Source: a virus
Length of the DNA stretch: 64,000 nt
Strand: one strand, 5' to 3'
Virus record (IMG/VR): IMGVR_UViG_3300025646_005482
Location: 62,001-126,000 of that record
The position numbers were made by a program, and so were the translations under genes. Below the pieces are notes generated by a model, which saw only the letters and a list, made by a program, of their open reading frames with translations, made no database searches and was not told the origin of the DNA. This document shows, piece after piece, positions 8,034-15,049 of the stretch. Within the stretch, counting starts at the first letter, position 1. Each line of letters opens with the position of its first letter.

Positions 8034-8506
8034 TTGTTTAGCGGATTATCGAGTATAATCTGAATCTTCTCTTCGAGATCTTTTCTGGTCTGACGTAAAT
8101 CAGCATCGAGCGTTCTCATACGCTCGTTTACTTTCGACTCAATACCATATACATCATCACGCAGTTCGCGCTGTGTAGTATTTGTCTGATCGTCTACACG
8201 TCTAGCAAGGGTCTCGACTTTATCCATATCTTCGGTTAGTCTATCTTCTGCTAACTCAAGCTTCTTCTCAAGCTGATCTATCGTAGCGAGGAGTGATGCC
8301 ATTGATTCTGACTGTACTGCCAATTCTTGTTCTATATGTGACATGTCAGGCGCCACGTACTCCTCAATCTGCGCCTTCATATTACGATAGTCATTATAAA
8401 ATTCGAACGCACCCCATGCACCACCACCGAGAGTCGATAGTGCTGTAAGGACCATAAACATCTTACCGCCCTTAAATGTCATGCCAGCAAATTCAAATTC
8501 TGCCAT
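8030..8506 (-). CDS. Membrane-anchored coiled-coil protein
   Basis: 158 residues. One hydrophobic segment near the N-terminus (MFMVLTALSTLGGGAWGAFEF, roughly residues 16-36) is followed by a long heptad-like coiled coil full of Glu/Leu/Arg. The layout resembles inner-membrane spanin-like or virion-associated coiled-coil proteins, but nothing more specific can be said. It is the last gene of the leftward exported-protein cluster. Confidence 0.65.
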   Translation of the reverse strand: MAEFEFAGMTFKGGKMFMVLTALSTLGGGAWGAFEFYNDYRNMKAQIEEYVAPDMSHIEQELAVQSESMASLLATIDQLEKKLELAEDRLTEDMDKVETLARRVDDQTNTTQRELRDDVYGIESKVNERMRTLDADLRQTRKDLEEKIQIILDNPLNN

Positions 8507-8618
8507 TTTTTTCTGCCTTTTCCGCTATGTATCGTTCGGTTGTTCTAATAATAATATAACCTTTGTCATCATAGACTGTATAAATTAATTGGCCTCCGCG
8601 AGTAACTTCTATGCTCAT
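8493..8618 (-). CDS. Very small hypothetical protein
   Basis: A 41-residue frame (MSIEVTRGGQLIYTVYDDKG...) filling the gap between two leftward genes. Its ATG overlaps the stop of the upstream gene (TAATG) and its end overlaps the next gene by 14 bases. Strand-rich at the start, basic at the end. No family recognised. Confidence 0.5.
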   Translation of the reverse strand: MSIEVTRGGQLIYTVYDDKGYIIIRTTERYIAEKAEKNGRI

Positions 8619-9079
8619 TATAAAATACTCAGAAAGCCGGCAATGATCATACCAATAAACACAAAGAAGCCGCCGACAGCTGCTACGTCAATATAAAATG
8701 CTTTTTTACGGGCAGCTGCTTGTGCTGCTTCGATTCTACGTTGACGAATCATGCGTCTTTCTTTCATCATATCTTCGTAGAACTGTTGTTGACCAGTATA
8801 AAGCAAAAATTCATATAGTTCTTTTTCGAGTTGCTTTATCTTGTGTCGTGCTGCGGTGACTTGTAGTGCTTGTGCTTCTACACTACTTCCACCAAATAAT
8901 GATCCCACCATCGATGGGTTTTTTGCGTGTTGATCTGCCTCTGCTAGTTGTTCTTTCGCATCAAAGAATTTGGCAAATACATCGTACATATCCTGGACCT
9001 CTTGGCCCTTCTCAATCGCTCCTTTAATCATATTAAATGCAGAACCAGCCATCGACAACGCCGCGGCTATTTCTATCAT
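8618..9079 (-). CDS. Hypothetical protein with C-terminal membrane segment
   Basis: 153 residues. A helical N-terminus (MIEIAAALSMAGSAFNMIKGAIEKG) and long charged helices lead to a basic patch (MKERRMIRQRRIEAAQAAARKK) and a final hydrophobic segment (VAAVGGFFVFIGMIIAGFLSIL). It could be a tail-anchored membrane protein. Conserved-looking, but I do not recognise the family. Part of the leftward cluster. Confidence 0.6.
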   Translation of the reverse strand: MIEIAAALSMAGSAFNMIKGAIEKGQEVQDMYDVFAKFFDAKEQLAEADQHAKNPSMVGSLFGGSSVEAQALQVTAARHKIKQLEKELYEFLLYTGQQQFYEDMMKERRMIRQRRIEAAQAAARKKAFYIDVAAVGGFFVFIGMIIAGFLSIL

Positions 9080-9084
9080 TATGA

Positions 9085-9552
9085 TTACTCTCCGTTAGCT
9101 AATACACTCGGTGCCGTCGGAGCCTCAAACTGTAGGTTCCGAAGGTTTTGTATCTCCTGTTGTAACTTCAGCACCTCGAGCCTTTTCTTTTCCAACTCGA
9201 GTTTGTATAATACATTGCAATTGAGTCTTTCTTTCGGCGCTCCAATTGGTATGGTGATTCTACCATATACGCCGATGTCTCTCATAAAATCGTCTTGTCG
9301 GAAATTATAAGTTGGATCCATACCACCATAAAATGGATCATTCTGATTTAAAATTCCTACAACACCGAACTCTACGTTCGTTGATGAACCGATAGCAGCC
9401 GAACATTCCAAATCACCAGCCCGTATTCTATCTGACTGGAAACTCTGCGGAGATTGTGGAATTGCTAAGTTGATACCACTTGATTGTGCATATGTAAACA
9501 TCGGTAACATCAACAGCATTATAATTATTTTTTTCATTTTACTTTTGAACAT
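9085..9552 (-). CDS. Exported hypothetical protein
   Basis: 155 residues from ATG 9552, or 150 from the second ATG (9537), which gives a cleaner signal peptide (MKKIIIMLLMLPMFTYAQ). The mature part has two cysteines (LECSAAIG, LNCNVLYK), a YGRITIPIGAP strand, and a C-terminal coiled coil (LELEKKRLEVLKLQQEIQNL). It probably goes to the periplasm or beyond. Overlaps the upstream gene by up to 19 bases. No family recognised. Confidence 0.6.
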   Translation of the reverse strand: MFKSKMKKIIIMLLMLPMFTYAQSSGINLAIPQSPQSFQSDRIRAGDLECSAAIGSSTNVEFGVVGILNQNDPFYGGMDPTYNFRQDDFMRDIGVYGRITIPIGAPKERLNCNVLYKLELEKKRLEVLKLQQEIQNLRNLQFEAPTAPSVLANGE

Positions 9553-9911
9553 ACCCTAGAAGAAACTAAACTCGCAGATAGTCTTTGTTTCTCATGTAAT
9601 GAGAGAGAACAAATGTAACGCACACGCGGTACATCTGCCTTTCTTATGTATATATTTATTTTTTTGCGCTCGAGATACTGTACATTTACTGTACGGCCAT
9701 CAGTCATGGCCCACGGTATATGTTCCCAATTATCGGTGTATACTTCGAAAGTGTAGTATGATACGTCTGCGCGAGAGTTCCAAAGAAGCATCTCAGCAAC
9801 ATAAACATCTTTGACGTATGACATTTTGAGTTCGGGATAGGTGGGAGTCCATGCGTGGGCCCATGCGGACCCACTCATGACTGTAAACAAGAGAGCCATA
9901 ATATAGCGCAT
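9534..9911 (-). CDS. Exported Ig-like (possible pilus-chaperone-like) protein
   Basis: 125 residues with a signal peptide ending SAWAHA. The mature part alternates strands in the way of a PapD-like N-terminal Ig domain: VYVAEMLLWNSRADVSYYTFEVY, then DNWEHIPWAMTDGRTVNVQYLERKKINIYIRK, which reads like the fimbrial-chaperone pattern of a residue pair after 'W.P' and a 'KKxxIxI' strand. Two late cysteines (ICSLS, VCSKV). It lies next to a pilin-like gene. The chaperone idea is an inference from pattern alone. Confidence 0.45.
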   Translation of the reverse strand: MRYIMALLFTVMSGSAWAHAWTPTYPELKMSYVKDVYVAEMLLWNSRADVSYYTFEVYTDNWEHIPWAMTDGRTVNVQYLERKKINIYIRKADVPRVRYICSLSLHEKQRLSASLVSSRVCSKVK

Positions 9912-9913
9912 GG

Positions 9914-10411
9914 TTAGATCGCTATGCAGTTAGCCTGAACGATTGCAGTGTACGTACCGCCAGGAAGTGCTTTGCTAATACCATAGTCAGCTTCTGAACT
10001 GACTTTGAACCATGTGCTACCGGTATACTCGAGATCGATCTCAGTAGTAGAATCATACTCAATCTTACTCGTATCGTATGCAGACATCTGAGCATCAGAT
10101 ACGGCCTCTACCGCAGTAGAACCTGTCCATGCAATTGTATCTGAAAGTGCAGGACTTTGTGAGAAAGATGAAGGATGAGTGATGACCGCTTTATACGCGT
10201 TAGCGATAACAACATCATAACGTACAACAGGCTCTACACCACCATCAACTGAGTCAGTACTAAGTACGCTTGCTGAAGGGTTACCGTATACACCTTGCTT
10301 ATCAAGAGTGACAACACACTTAGACTCAACATTTCCTACGATAGGAGCATCGAGTGCTTGTGCGCTGATAGCTGTCATGGCGATTGCTGCTGCCAAAATT
10401 TTCTTGAACAT
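9914..10411 (-). CDS. Exported pilin-like / spore-coat-U-like subunit candidate
   Basis: 165 residues with a clear signal peptide (MFKKILAAAIAMTAISAQA). The mature protein is strand-rich and ends LPGGTYTAIVQANCIAI, close to the PAGTYTxxVxVxV ending of chaperone-usher and SCPU-type subunits; Cys32 and the final-strand Cys could form a disulfide. ATG overlaps the stop of the upstream gene (TAATG). Could equally be a virion or secreted protein with a similar beta-sandwich. Confidence 0.45.
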   Translation of the reverse strand: MFKKILAAAIAMTAISAQALDAPIVGNVESKCVVTLDKQGVYGNPSASVLSTDSVDGGVEPVVRYDVVIANAYKAVITHPSSFSQSPALSDTIAWTGSTAVEAVSDAQMSAYDTSKIEYDSTTEIDLEYTGSTWFKVSSEADYGISKALPGGTYTAIVQANCIAI

Positions 10412-11292
10412 TACTGTTCTCCTTTGTATTGTGATTTGACTAACTTATCATGTAGTACATCTTGTGCAATAAGTAGGCTTCGACCCCGGTTATTTCTAGG
10501 CATCGAAGCATCTTTGAGTTGAATTGTTTCACGATATACTGTATCAGGCAATTGCTCATAATATAGATTAGAGAATTGGCTCATAGCCATTACTTGATTA
10601 TGCTTCGCTGTATCTTGAGCATTTTGTAATGATCTACTAGCTATACCTAATACTGTCTCGAGATCAACCTCTTCTTCATCGTCTTCTTTTTCCTCCATGT
10701 CTTTGCGCTCACGTTCCTCTTCATCTTCGTCGCGCATAGTCATCTCTCTATCAATCTCGTCTTGTACGAATGTATTATCAAGTGGATCTACAACTTCAAC
10801 CGATGGAATATCAGGCATTTGTACCTTATATCCTGGACATGATGGATCCGATTGCGGATCAAAACATGTGTCATACTGATATGTGTAAATAACTGACGGA
10901 TCAGTTACTTTACCATCACCTTCCCATACTATTTCTCCGTCTCCCCAATAATCGATAGGTATTCCACCAACACCTATCACTTTGAAGATAGAATTTCCTG
11001 GCAGACCTGTCCAATCATCTGTCTCTCGAAAGATGTATCCACCATCGACTGCATTCTCGTTTTGCACAGTAACAAGCAATGGATCCTCAGGATTTTTGAT
11101 TGTCGTATACCTATACAAAACTGTGTTGACTTGCAAACCAGCCTGCTGAGGCAAGAGATTACTCATGACCCAATTGTATCCATTCTGTGCAGCGTTGGTC
11201 GTTTGACCAAATACCTGTTCAGAGTAGGAGTAAGAGGGCGAGTATGCCAGCAAGACCGCCACCAGCCATGGCAGTTTTCTTTGTTTGCTCAT
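10411..11292 (-). CDS. Exported hypothetical protein with acidic central region
   Basis: 293 residues. Signal peptide (MSKQRKLPWLVAVLLAYSPSYSYS). The first half is strand-rich with two cysteines (YDTCFDPQSDPSCPGY). Residues ~180-215 are an extreme run of Asp/Glu/Arg. The end is helical. It starts inside the upstream gene (74-base overlap). I recognise no function; surface or periplasmic location is inferred from the signal peptide. Confidence 0.6.
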   Translation of the reverse strand: MSKQRKLPWLVAVLLAYSPSYSYSEQVFGQTTNAAQNGYNWVMSNLLPQQAGLQVNTVLYRYTTIKNPEDPLLVTVQNENAVDGGYIFRETDDWTGLPGNSIFKVIGVGGIPIDYWGDGEIVWEGDGKVTDPSVIYTYQYDTCFDPQSDPSCPGYKVQMPDIPSVEVVDPLDNTFVQDEIDREMTMRDEDEEERERKDMEEKEDDEEEVDLETVLGIASRSLQNAQDTAKHNQVMAMSQFSNLYYEQLPDTVYRETIQLKDASMPRNNRGRSLLIAQDVLHDKLVKSQYKGEQ

Positions 11293-11827
11293 CTATTCCA
11301 TCCTTTGGTTTCTCTATTGTTTCATTATCAGCACCTGCAGCAAGCCACGCGGCTTTTGCTTCAGCACCGATCAAACCATCATATGGACATGGTGTACCAG
11401 CATTCATCATTGCATTGAATACTCTTTCGTCTGTACACATGAGTGACACTGCTGCCACTTTCATACCCATATCATATAGAGTTTTGGCATTCTTCAGTCG
11501 TTCACAGTTCTCATCAGTAAATTGTGTACCTGTAGAAATACCGAGAATTTGTGTTTGTACTGCTCCAGCTACACCAAAAGTACAAAGATCAGAGTTCGAT
11601 GTATTGATAGTTGGTGTAATCGCCGATGCAGGAGGCGACTTCAGTGTTGTGGTAGTATTACCGTTGGTCGTAATTGTGCTTGTAGTTGTCGACTCAGTTC
11701 TGATTAAATTAGGATCTACAGCTTCTTCTTGAGCGATTACAATTGCAGGTAGCCACAGAAAACCGAAAATGATGATAATGCAAAACAGAGTGACTCTAAG
11801 CAAGCTTGAGTCTAATTTATCAAACAT
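11219..11827 (-). CDS. Conserved exported/membrane protein of marine T4-like phages
   Basis: 202 residues. N-terminal hydrophobic signal or anchor (VTLFCIIIIFGFLWLPAIVIA), a Thr-rich linker, then a cysteine-containing domain (DLCTFGVAGAVQTQ, MKVAAVSLMCTDERVF, MNAGTPCPYDGLIG) and a C-terminal hydrophobic segment (AGGGLAGILALLLLL). I recall this Cys domain from other marine phages, where it is unassigned. First gene of the leftward cluster, behind a TATAAATA box on the same strand. Confidence 0.6.
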   Translation of the reverse strand: MFDKLDSSLLRVTLFCIIIIFGFLWLPAIVIAQEEAVDPNLIRTESTTTSTITTNGNTTTTLKSPPASAITPTINTSNSDLCTFGVAGAVQTQILGISTGTQFTDENCERLKNAKTLYDMGMKVAAVSLMCTDERVFNAMMNAGTPCPYDGLIGAEAKAAWLAAGADNETIEKPKDGIDEQTKKTAMAGGGLAGILALLLLL

Positions 11828-11910
11828 ATTATTTTTACCTATAAAATTTTAAAATTGATTTTTAAATACATCAATATAGGCATACTGTTAGAGTGGCTCA
11901 TCCACATAAG

Positions 11911-11918
11911 TATTTATA
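11911..11918 (-). promoter_or_regulatory. T4-type late promoter box, leftward
   Basis: TATTTATA on the given strand, that is TATAAATA leftward, about 83 bases before the start of the first gene of the leftward cluster. The predicted start is near 11905. It makes the whole exported-protein cluster a late operon. Confidence 0.55.
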
Positions 11919-11932
11919 CAAACCTGATCCCA

Positions 11933-11956
11933 GGCCTGTCAATAAATGGACAGGCC
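11933..11956. repeat. Perfect inverted repeat (8-bp arms, 8-base gap)
   Basis: GGCCTGTC at 11933-11940 and GACAGGCC at 11949-11956. It lies in the divergent gap between the leftward late promoter and the rightward early promoter, so neither should transcribe it; a DNA site for a protein is more likely than a terminator. Confidence 0.5.
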
Positions 11957-11969
11957 CCTGCACCTCACG

Positions 11970-12013
11970 GCTTATACGCAAAAGTTATAAGCTTAGAAGT
12001 AAAAAGTCTAAGC
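11970..12013. promoter_or_regulatory. Two abutting dyads upstream of an early promoter (candidate operator)
   Basis: GCTTATA-9-TATAAGC (11970-11992) shares its last two bases with GCTTAGA-9-TCTAAGC (11991-12013). Both have 7-bp arms and 9-base gaps, and their centres are 21 bp apart, two helical turns. The second is centred about 41 bp before the -10 of the promoter at 12020, the same place as the dyad at 12320. Confidence 0.5.
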
Positions 12014-12019
12014 CAGGCA

Positions 12020-12048
12020 TGTAACGGGGCCTCCCCATGAGGTAGAAT
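12020..12048 (+). promoter_or_regulatory. Sigma70-like (early) promoter
   Basis: TGTAAC at 12020-12025, a 17-base spacer ending GG, and TAGAAT at 12043-12048. Start predicted near 12055, just before the GAGGAGA Shine-Dalgarno of the next gene. Confidence 0.65.
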
Positions 12049-12073
12049 ACCAGCCCCCTTGAGGAGAATATCT

Positions 12074-12265
12074 ATGTATACTTATGAACTCGACTGCGCT
12101 TCTGACTGCACCCTCGGCTACCTCTCTGATCTTTGCACCAAATACAATGCACACTATCGCTCTCGCATCCACTATGGACCTGCCGGGGGCAATCCGTATA
12201 TCCAATTCATTTTTAATAACCAAAACGACTTAGATCATTTTGTTATTGATTATGTAAATAATTAA
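12074..12265 (+). CDS. Small early hypothetical protein
   Basis: 63 residues. The start is set at ATG 12074, 6 bases after GAGGAGA and downstream of the predicted transcription start; the longer in-frame TTG would lie at the transcript end. Acidic, aromatic, with two cysteines (LDCASDC). No family recognised; its strong early promoter suggests an early takeover role. Confidence 0.65.
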   Translation: MYTYELDCASDCTLGYLSDLCTKYNAHYRSRIHYGPAGGNPYIQFIFNNQNDLDHFVIDYVNN

Positions 12266-12319
12266 CAAAAATAATCTAAAAAAATCTCTAATGAAATCAA
12301 TAACTTGCAAGCGCCCAAA

Positions 12320-12342
12320 AAGTCTAATCAAATCATAGACTT
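12320..12342. promoter_or_regulatory. Dyad upstream of an early promoter (candidate operator)
   Basis: AAGTCTA-9-TAGACTT: 7-bp arms with a 9-base gap, centred 40 bp before the -10 hexamer at 12371. Same geometry and spacing as the dyad at 11991-12013. Confidence 0.5.
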
Positions 12343-12347
12343 AGAGG

Positions 12348-12376
12348 TGTACAACCCCATCTCAGCAGGGTATAAT
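12348..12376 (+). promoter_or_regulatory. Sigma70-like (early) promoter
   Basis: TGTACA at 12348-12353, 17-base spacer ending GGG, consensus TATAAT at 12371-12376. Start predicted near 12383; the next gene starts at 12403 behind GGAG. Confidence 0.8.
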
Positions 12377-12402
12377 GGCTCTTGTCAAATGGAGATATAC
12401 TT

Positions 12403-12909
12403 ATGAAAGCGATCATTCAGACTCAACACATGGAAAACTACGGTGCCCACGATTGGGACGGCGAGGGTTCTTGTCCGCAGTACTGGAAGCCCAAAGGTGG
12501 TAGCACCTACATCTTCAACTGCACCATCGAGGAGAACATGGACCCTCAGTGGTGGGCCCGTGTCGAGGCTGCTTGCACCAGCAAGAGCGAGTACTTTGAG
12601 GAGTACTCAGTTGGTGAGACTGTGGTCGATGATATCGACTTTCGTGTCTCTGACCACACCCCTGACTGGGACGCACCTTATTATGGTACGATCAAGGAAG
12701 ATCGTATCTCTTTCAACCGCACGACCGAAAACCGGCCGATGTCTGGTTGGCGCAAAGAAATCGCTAAGGAGTTCACCGCGTACGACGTGTTGGACAATGG
12801 CGAGGAAGTACATCACGGTGTTGCCTTCGAAATGGTAAACGGTGATGTTATACCTTTCGCTGAGCTTCGCGCTTGGCTGGACAAGTACGCACCTGCGGAG
12901 GCAGCGTAA
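12403..12909 (+). CDS. Conserved early hypothetical protein
   Basis: 168 residues from ATG 12403 (the in-frame TTG 12382 coincides with the predicted transcription start). Starts MKAIIQTQHMENYGAHDWDG, rich in Trp and acidic residues, with GSCPQYWKPKGGSTYIF. I have an impression of similar proteins in phages but no function. Codons are clearly richer in C/G at third positions than in the tail genes, as in the other early genes here. Coupled (TAATG) to the next small gene. Confidence 0.75.
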   Translation: MKAIIQTQHMENYGAHDWDGEGSCPQYWKPKGGSTYIFNCTIEENMDPQWWARVEAACTSKSEYFEEYSVGETVVDDIDFRVSDHTPDWDAPYYGTIKEDRISFNRTTENRPMSGWRKEIAKEFTAYDVLDNGEEVHHGVAFEMVNGDVIPFAELRAWLDKYAPAEAA

Positions 12910-12989
12910 TGAAAGACACACTTACTGGAATTTTTGTAATGGCACTGTTGGGTGCCATCCTTGGAATCATGTTAGGAGTATCCATATAA
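12909..12989 (+). CDS. 26-residue single-span membrane peptide
   Basis: A tiny frame (MKDTLTGIFVMALLGAILGI...) with a good GGAGG 7 bases before its ATG and TAATG overlaps at both ends. Almost the whole peptide after residue 6 is hydrophobic, consistent with one membrane helix. Too short for most gene callers; the ribosome site and packing support it. Confidence 0.55.
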   Translation: MKDTLTGIFVMALLGAILGIMLGVSI

Positions 12990-13351
12990 TGGGTAGAAAA
13001 AGAAAGAACGATCCGTTTGCAGTCGAAGAAGTCGAGGTATTTGATCCTGACTTCAAGCAACCCCAAATGATCATTCAGCTTCGTAAGATCGTCGACTCTA
13101 TCGGCAATCCGAAGCCGCTTCATTGGGTTCGTACTGACGGTGATCGTAACATTTGGGTTGCTCACAAGCACGCCAAAACCATCGTTGAGATGTACGATCG
13201 ACTGACTAGCGAAGAAGCTACTTCGTCTGTCGTCCAGAATCGTCAAGATCCAGCTATCAATGCACAACGTACACGCCTCAAGCGTGAGTTTATGCAGCGC
13301 CTGCAGACCACTGTCGGTCTCCAGTCAATTCTCGAGTCGTTGCGAGCATGA
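12989..13351 (+). CDS. Early hypothetical protein
   Basis: 120 residues from ATG 12989, chosen because AGGAG sits 10 bases upstream and the longer in-frame start lies in the previous coding region. Basic N-terminus (MGRKRKNDPF), then KPLHWVRTDGDRNIWVAHKHAKTIVEMYDRL and a helical end. No domain recognised. Overlaps the next gene by 4 bases. Confidence 0.65.
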   Translation: MGRKRKNDPFAVEEVEVFDPDFKQPQMIIQLRKIVDSIGNPKPLHWVRTDGDRNIWVAHKHAKTIVEMYDRLTSEEATSSVVQNRQDPAINAQRTRLKREFMQRLQTTVGLQSILESLRA

Positions 13352-13560
13352 CTAAGCAGGAAACAGCTGCTCGCGAGTTCGGTAACCTCATGGACCATTA
13401 CTTCGCGTATGATGATTTTCACCTCGGAGTATTTCCTCTGATGAAGAGAACACGTGGCCGTGAGGATGCTGTAGAAAATACAGCTTGGCATGAGTTTGAA
13501 GCTAGACTGCTTGATCTGATATTGAAGCAAATACCACCGGAGTATCCAAACGAGCTATGA
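13348..13560 (+). CDS. Small early hypothetical protein
   Basis: 70 residues, ATGA-type overlap with both neighbours. Mixed-charge helices with MDHYFAYDDFHLG and WHEFEARLLDLILKQIPPEY. No family recognised; co-transcribed with the early operon starting near 12383. Confidence 0.6.
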   Translation: MTKQETAAREFGNLMDHYFAYDDFHLGVFPLMKRTRGREDAVENTAWHEFEARLLDLILKQIPPEYPNEL

Positions 13561-13787
13561 GAATCTTCAAGGAATTAACAGAGTGGCCTGACGTTGAGTA
13601 CAATGTACCCAACCACACTTATGCTGTCAATGATGCAGGGAAGTGTGTAGGCTACGTCAAGACTGGTACCTCAGAATGGATATTCTTTGCTAAGCCCCGT
13701 ATGTTTGACAGGGCCCGCCGCAAGTTTATCCAGCTCAAGTCAGGAAATTTAGTAAATCTTTTTGAAAAAAACTATGTACAATACTAA
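13557..13787 (+). CDS. Small early hypothetical protein
   Basis: 76 residues, overlapping the preceding gene by 4 bases. Contains YAVNDAGKCVGYVKTGTSEWIFFAKP, strand-like, then a basic helix. No family recognised. Last gene before a new early promoter. Confidence 0.6.
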   Translation: MRIFKELTEWPDVEYNVPNHTYAVNDAGKCVGYVKTGTSEWIFFAKPRMFDRARRKFIQLKSGNLVNLFEKNYVQY

Positions 13788-13803
13788 TTTTTTTTGGTAG
13801 AAT
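13775..13803 (+). promoter_or_regulatory. Sigma70-like (early) promoter of the DUF932 operon
   Basis: TGTACA at 13775-13780, a T-rich 17-base spacer ending GG, and TAGAAT at 13798-13803. Predicted start near 13810, leaving a leader of about 110 bases with strong secondary structure. Confidence 0.75.
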
Positions 13804-13820
13804 GGTACATGTAAATTGAA

Positions 13821-13893
13821 TTGGCCGAGAATGTAGAGGTGGGGTTGCAACCCGAAACGGCCCAAATAGCTGAATATGACAGCCTCTACATTC
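13821..13893 (+). ncRNA. Candidate structured leader (H-type pseudoknot with internal hairpin)
   Basis: Three helices can be drawn by eye. P1: TTGGCCG (13821-13827) with CGGCC-C-AA (13858-13865, one bulged C). P2: 11 perfect pairs, GAATGTAGAGG (13829-13839) with CCTCTACATTC (13883-13893). P3: GGGT-TGCA-ACCC (13842-13853) in between. The order P1-P2-P3-P1'-P2' is a pseudoknot. It starts about 11 bases after the predicted transcript start and ends 17 bases before the GGAGGG ribosome site. It matches no riboswitch consensus I can recall. Confidence 0.5.
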
Positions 13894-13920
13894 ACCTTAA
13901 TTAGCCTGTAGGAGGGCAAT

Positions 13921-14055
13921 ATGAAAAATGAAAATGTAGTTGAATTTCCAAGCCAAAACAATGATGATCAGCGCGCCAAAATCGAACGGCAAGCTGACGA
14001 GATTGCGGCTCAAACGGATGCTATCGCTAACCTAATCTTTGGTGAGGAAGCTTAA
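13921..14055 (+). CDS. Small early protein preceding the DUF932 gene
   Basis: A 44-residue frame with GGAGGG 4 bases before the ATG. Starts MKNENVVEFPSQ (compare MNNVIEFP at 3884) and ends in a helix (KIERQADEIAAQTDAIANLI). It is the first gene behind the structured leader and is followed after 2 bases by the DUF932 gene. No function known. Confidence 0.65.
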   Translation: MKNENVVEFPSQNNDDQRAKIERQADEIAAQTDAIANLIFGEEA

Positions 14056-14057
14056 TA

Positions 14058-15044
14058 ATGGCACATATGGTTGAAACAATGGCGTACGCTGGTGAAGTTC
14101 CTTGGCACGGTTTAGGTGTCAAGGTTGCTGACGATCTGACGCCTCAAGAGATGATGAAGGTTGCTGGTCTTGATTGGTCAGTAGAGCGTCATCCTATCAC
14201 TACGCTGGTTGATGGTGAAGAGATCACTATCGAAGGCAAAAAAGCTTTGGTTCGTTCATCTGACAACAAAGTACTCGACGTTGTAGGAGATCAGTGGATC
14301 CCAGTCCAAAATGCTGATGCGTTCGAGTTCTTTGACGAGTATGTTAAGGCTGGCGGCATGACGATGCACACTGCTGGATCGTTGAAAGATGGCCAGATTG
14401 TATGGGGACTCGCTAAGATCGACGAATCTTTTTCTCTCTTTGGCGGTAAGGATCAGGTAGACTCCTACCTCTTGCTGTCAAATCCACATAATTACGGTCG
14501 CGGTGTCGATGTTCGATTCACACCCATTCGGGTAGTTTGCAATAACACCCTGTCAATGTCTCTCGAAGGCAAAGCATCGCTTGGTATCTCGCTTAATCAC
14601 AAGTCAGAGTTCAATGCTGAGCGTGTCCGCCTAGCCCTCGATGAGGCATCTAAGAAGATGGAAACCTACCACGAAATGGCTGATTTTCTGTCGAAGAAGT
14701 ACTACAAGCAAGCTGACTTGTTCGAGTACTTCAACCAAGTCTTCCCTGTTACCACCAATCGTGCTGGTACAATGGACTTTGACGAGCTTATGAAGTCATT
14801 CCAGGAAGGTAAGAAAGCTGGTTCGCGTAACGCTAGAACTGCAATGGAAATCATTCACACTCAGCCTGGTGCATCACTTGCCGAAGGTACATGGTGGAAT
14901 GCTTACAACGCGGTGACTTATATGACTAATCACACTCTCGGCAACAGTCAAGATACTCGACTGCAGTCAGCTTGGTTCGGTCATAACAAGAACACGAACA
15001 TCAACGCTTTAGGTATGGCAATTGAATACGCTCAAGCAGCGTAA
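14058..15044 (+). CDS. DUF932 (phage/plasmid-like, TIGR03299-type) protein
   Basis: 328 residues. Family landmarks: PWHGLGVKVADDLTPQEMMKVAGLDW at the N-terminus, GDQWIPVQN, then YLLLSNPHNYGRGVDVRFTPIRVVCNNTLS and the C-terminal WWNAYNAVTYMTNH / NSQDTRLQSAWFGHNKN. The family is widespread in phages and plasmids; its biochemical role is not established. Strong codon choice, its own early promoter, a structured leader and a tight terminator suggest high and regulated early expression. Confidence 0.85.
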   Translation: MAHMVETMAYAGEVPWHGLGVKVADDLTPQEMMKVAGLDWSVERHPITTLVDGEEITIEGKKALVRSSDNKVLDVVGDQWIPVQNADAFEFFDEYVKAGGMTMHTAGSLKDGQIVWGLAKIDESFSLFGGKDQVDSYLLLSNPHNYGRGVDVRFTPIRVVCNNTLSMSLEGKASLGISLNHKSEFNAERVRLALDEASKKMETYHEMADFLSKKYYKQADLFEYFNQVFPVTTNRAGTMDFDELMKSFQEGKKAGSRNARTAMEIIHTQPGASLAEGTWWNAYNAVTYMTNHTLGNSQDTRLQSAWFGHNKNTNINALGMAIEYAQAA

Positions 15045-15049
15045 GGTTT

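Noticed and set aside
9085-10411. Curli (CsgF/CsgG) genes as reported for pelagimyophages
   Set aside because: Neither protein shows the CsgF or CsgG motifs I can recall; only the export signals and beta-rich nature are shared.
11933-11956. GGCCTGTC...GACAGGCC hairpin as a terminator
   Set aside because: No T-run follows on either strand, and it lies between divergent promoters where no transcript should end.
11828-12073. Searched for tRNA genes in this and the other gaps
   Set aside because: No cloverleaf with TTCGA-type T-loop and CCA-compatible acceptor could be found in any intergenic stretch.
13829-13893. Structured leader as a glutamine (glnA or Downstream-peptide) riboswitch known from marine phages
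   Set aside because: The conserved CGUUCA and GGACGGAAGUAGG elements that I remember for those RNAs are absent.
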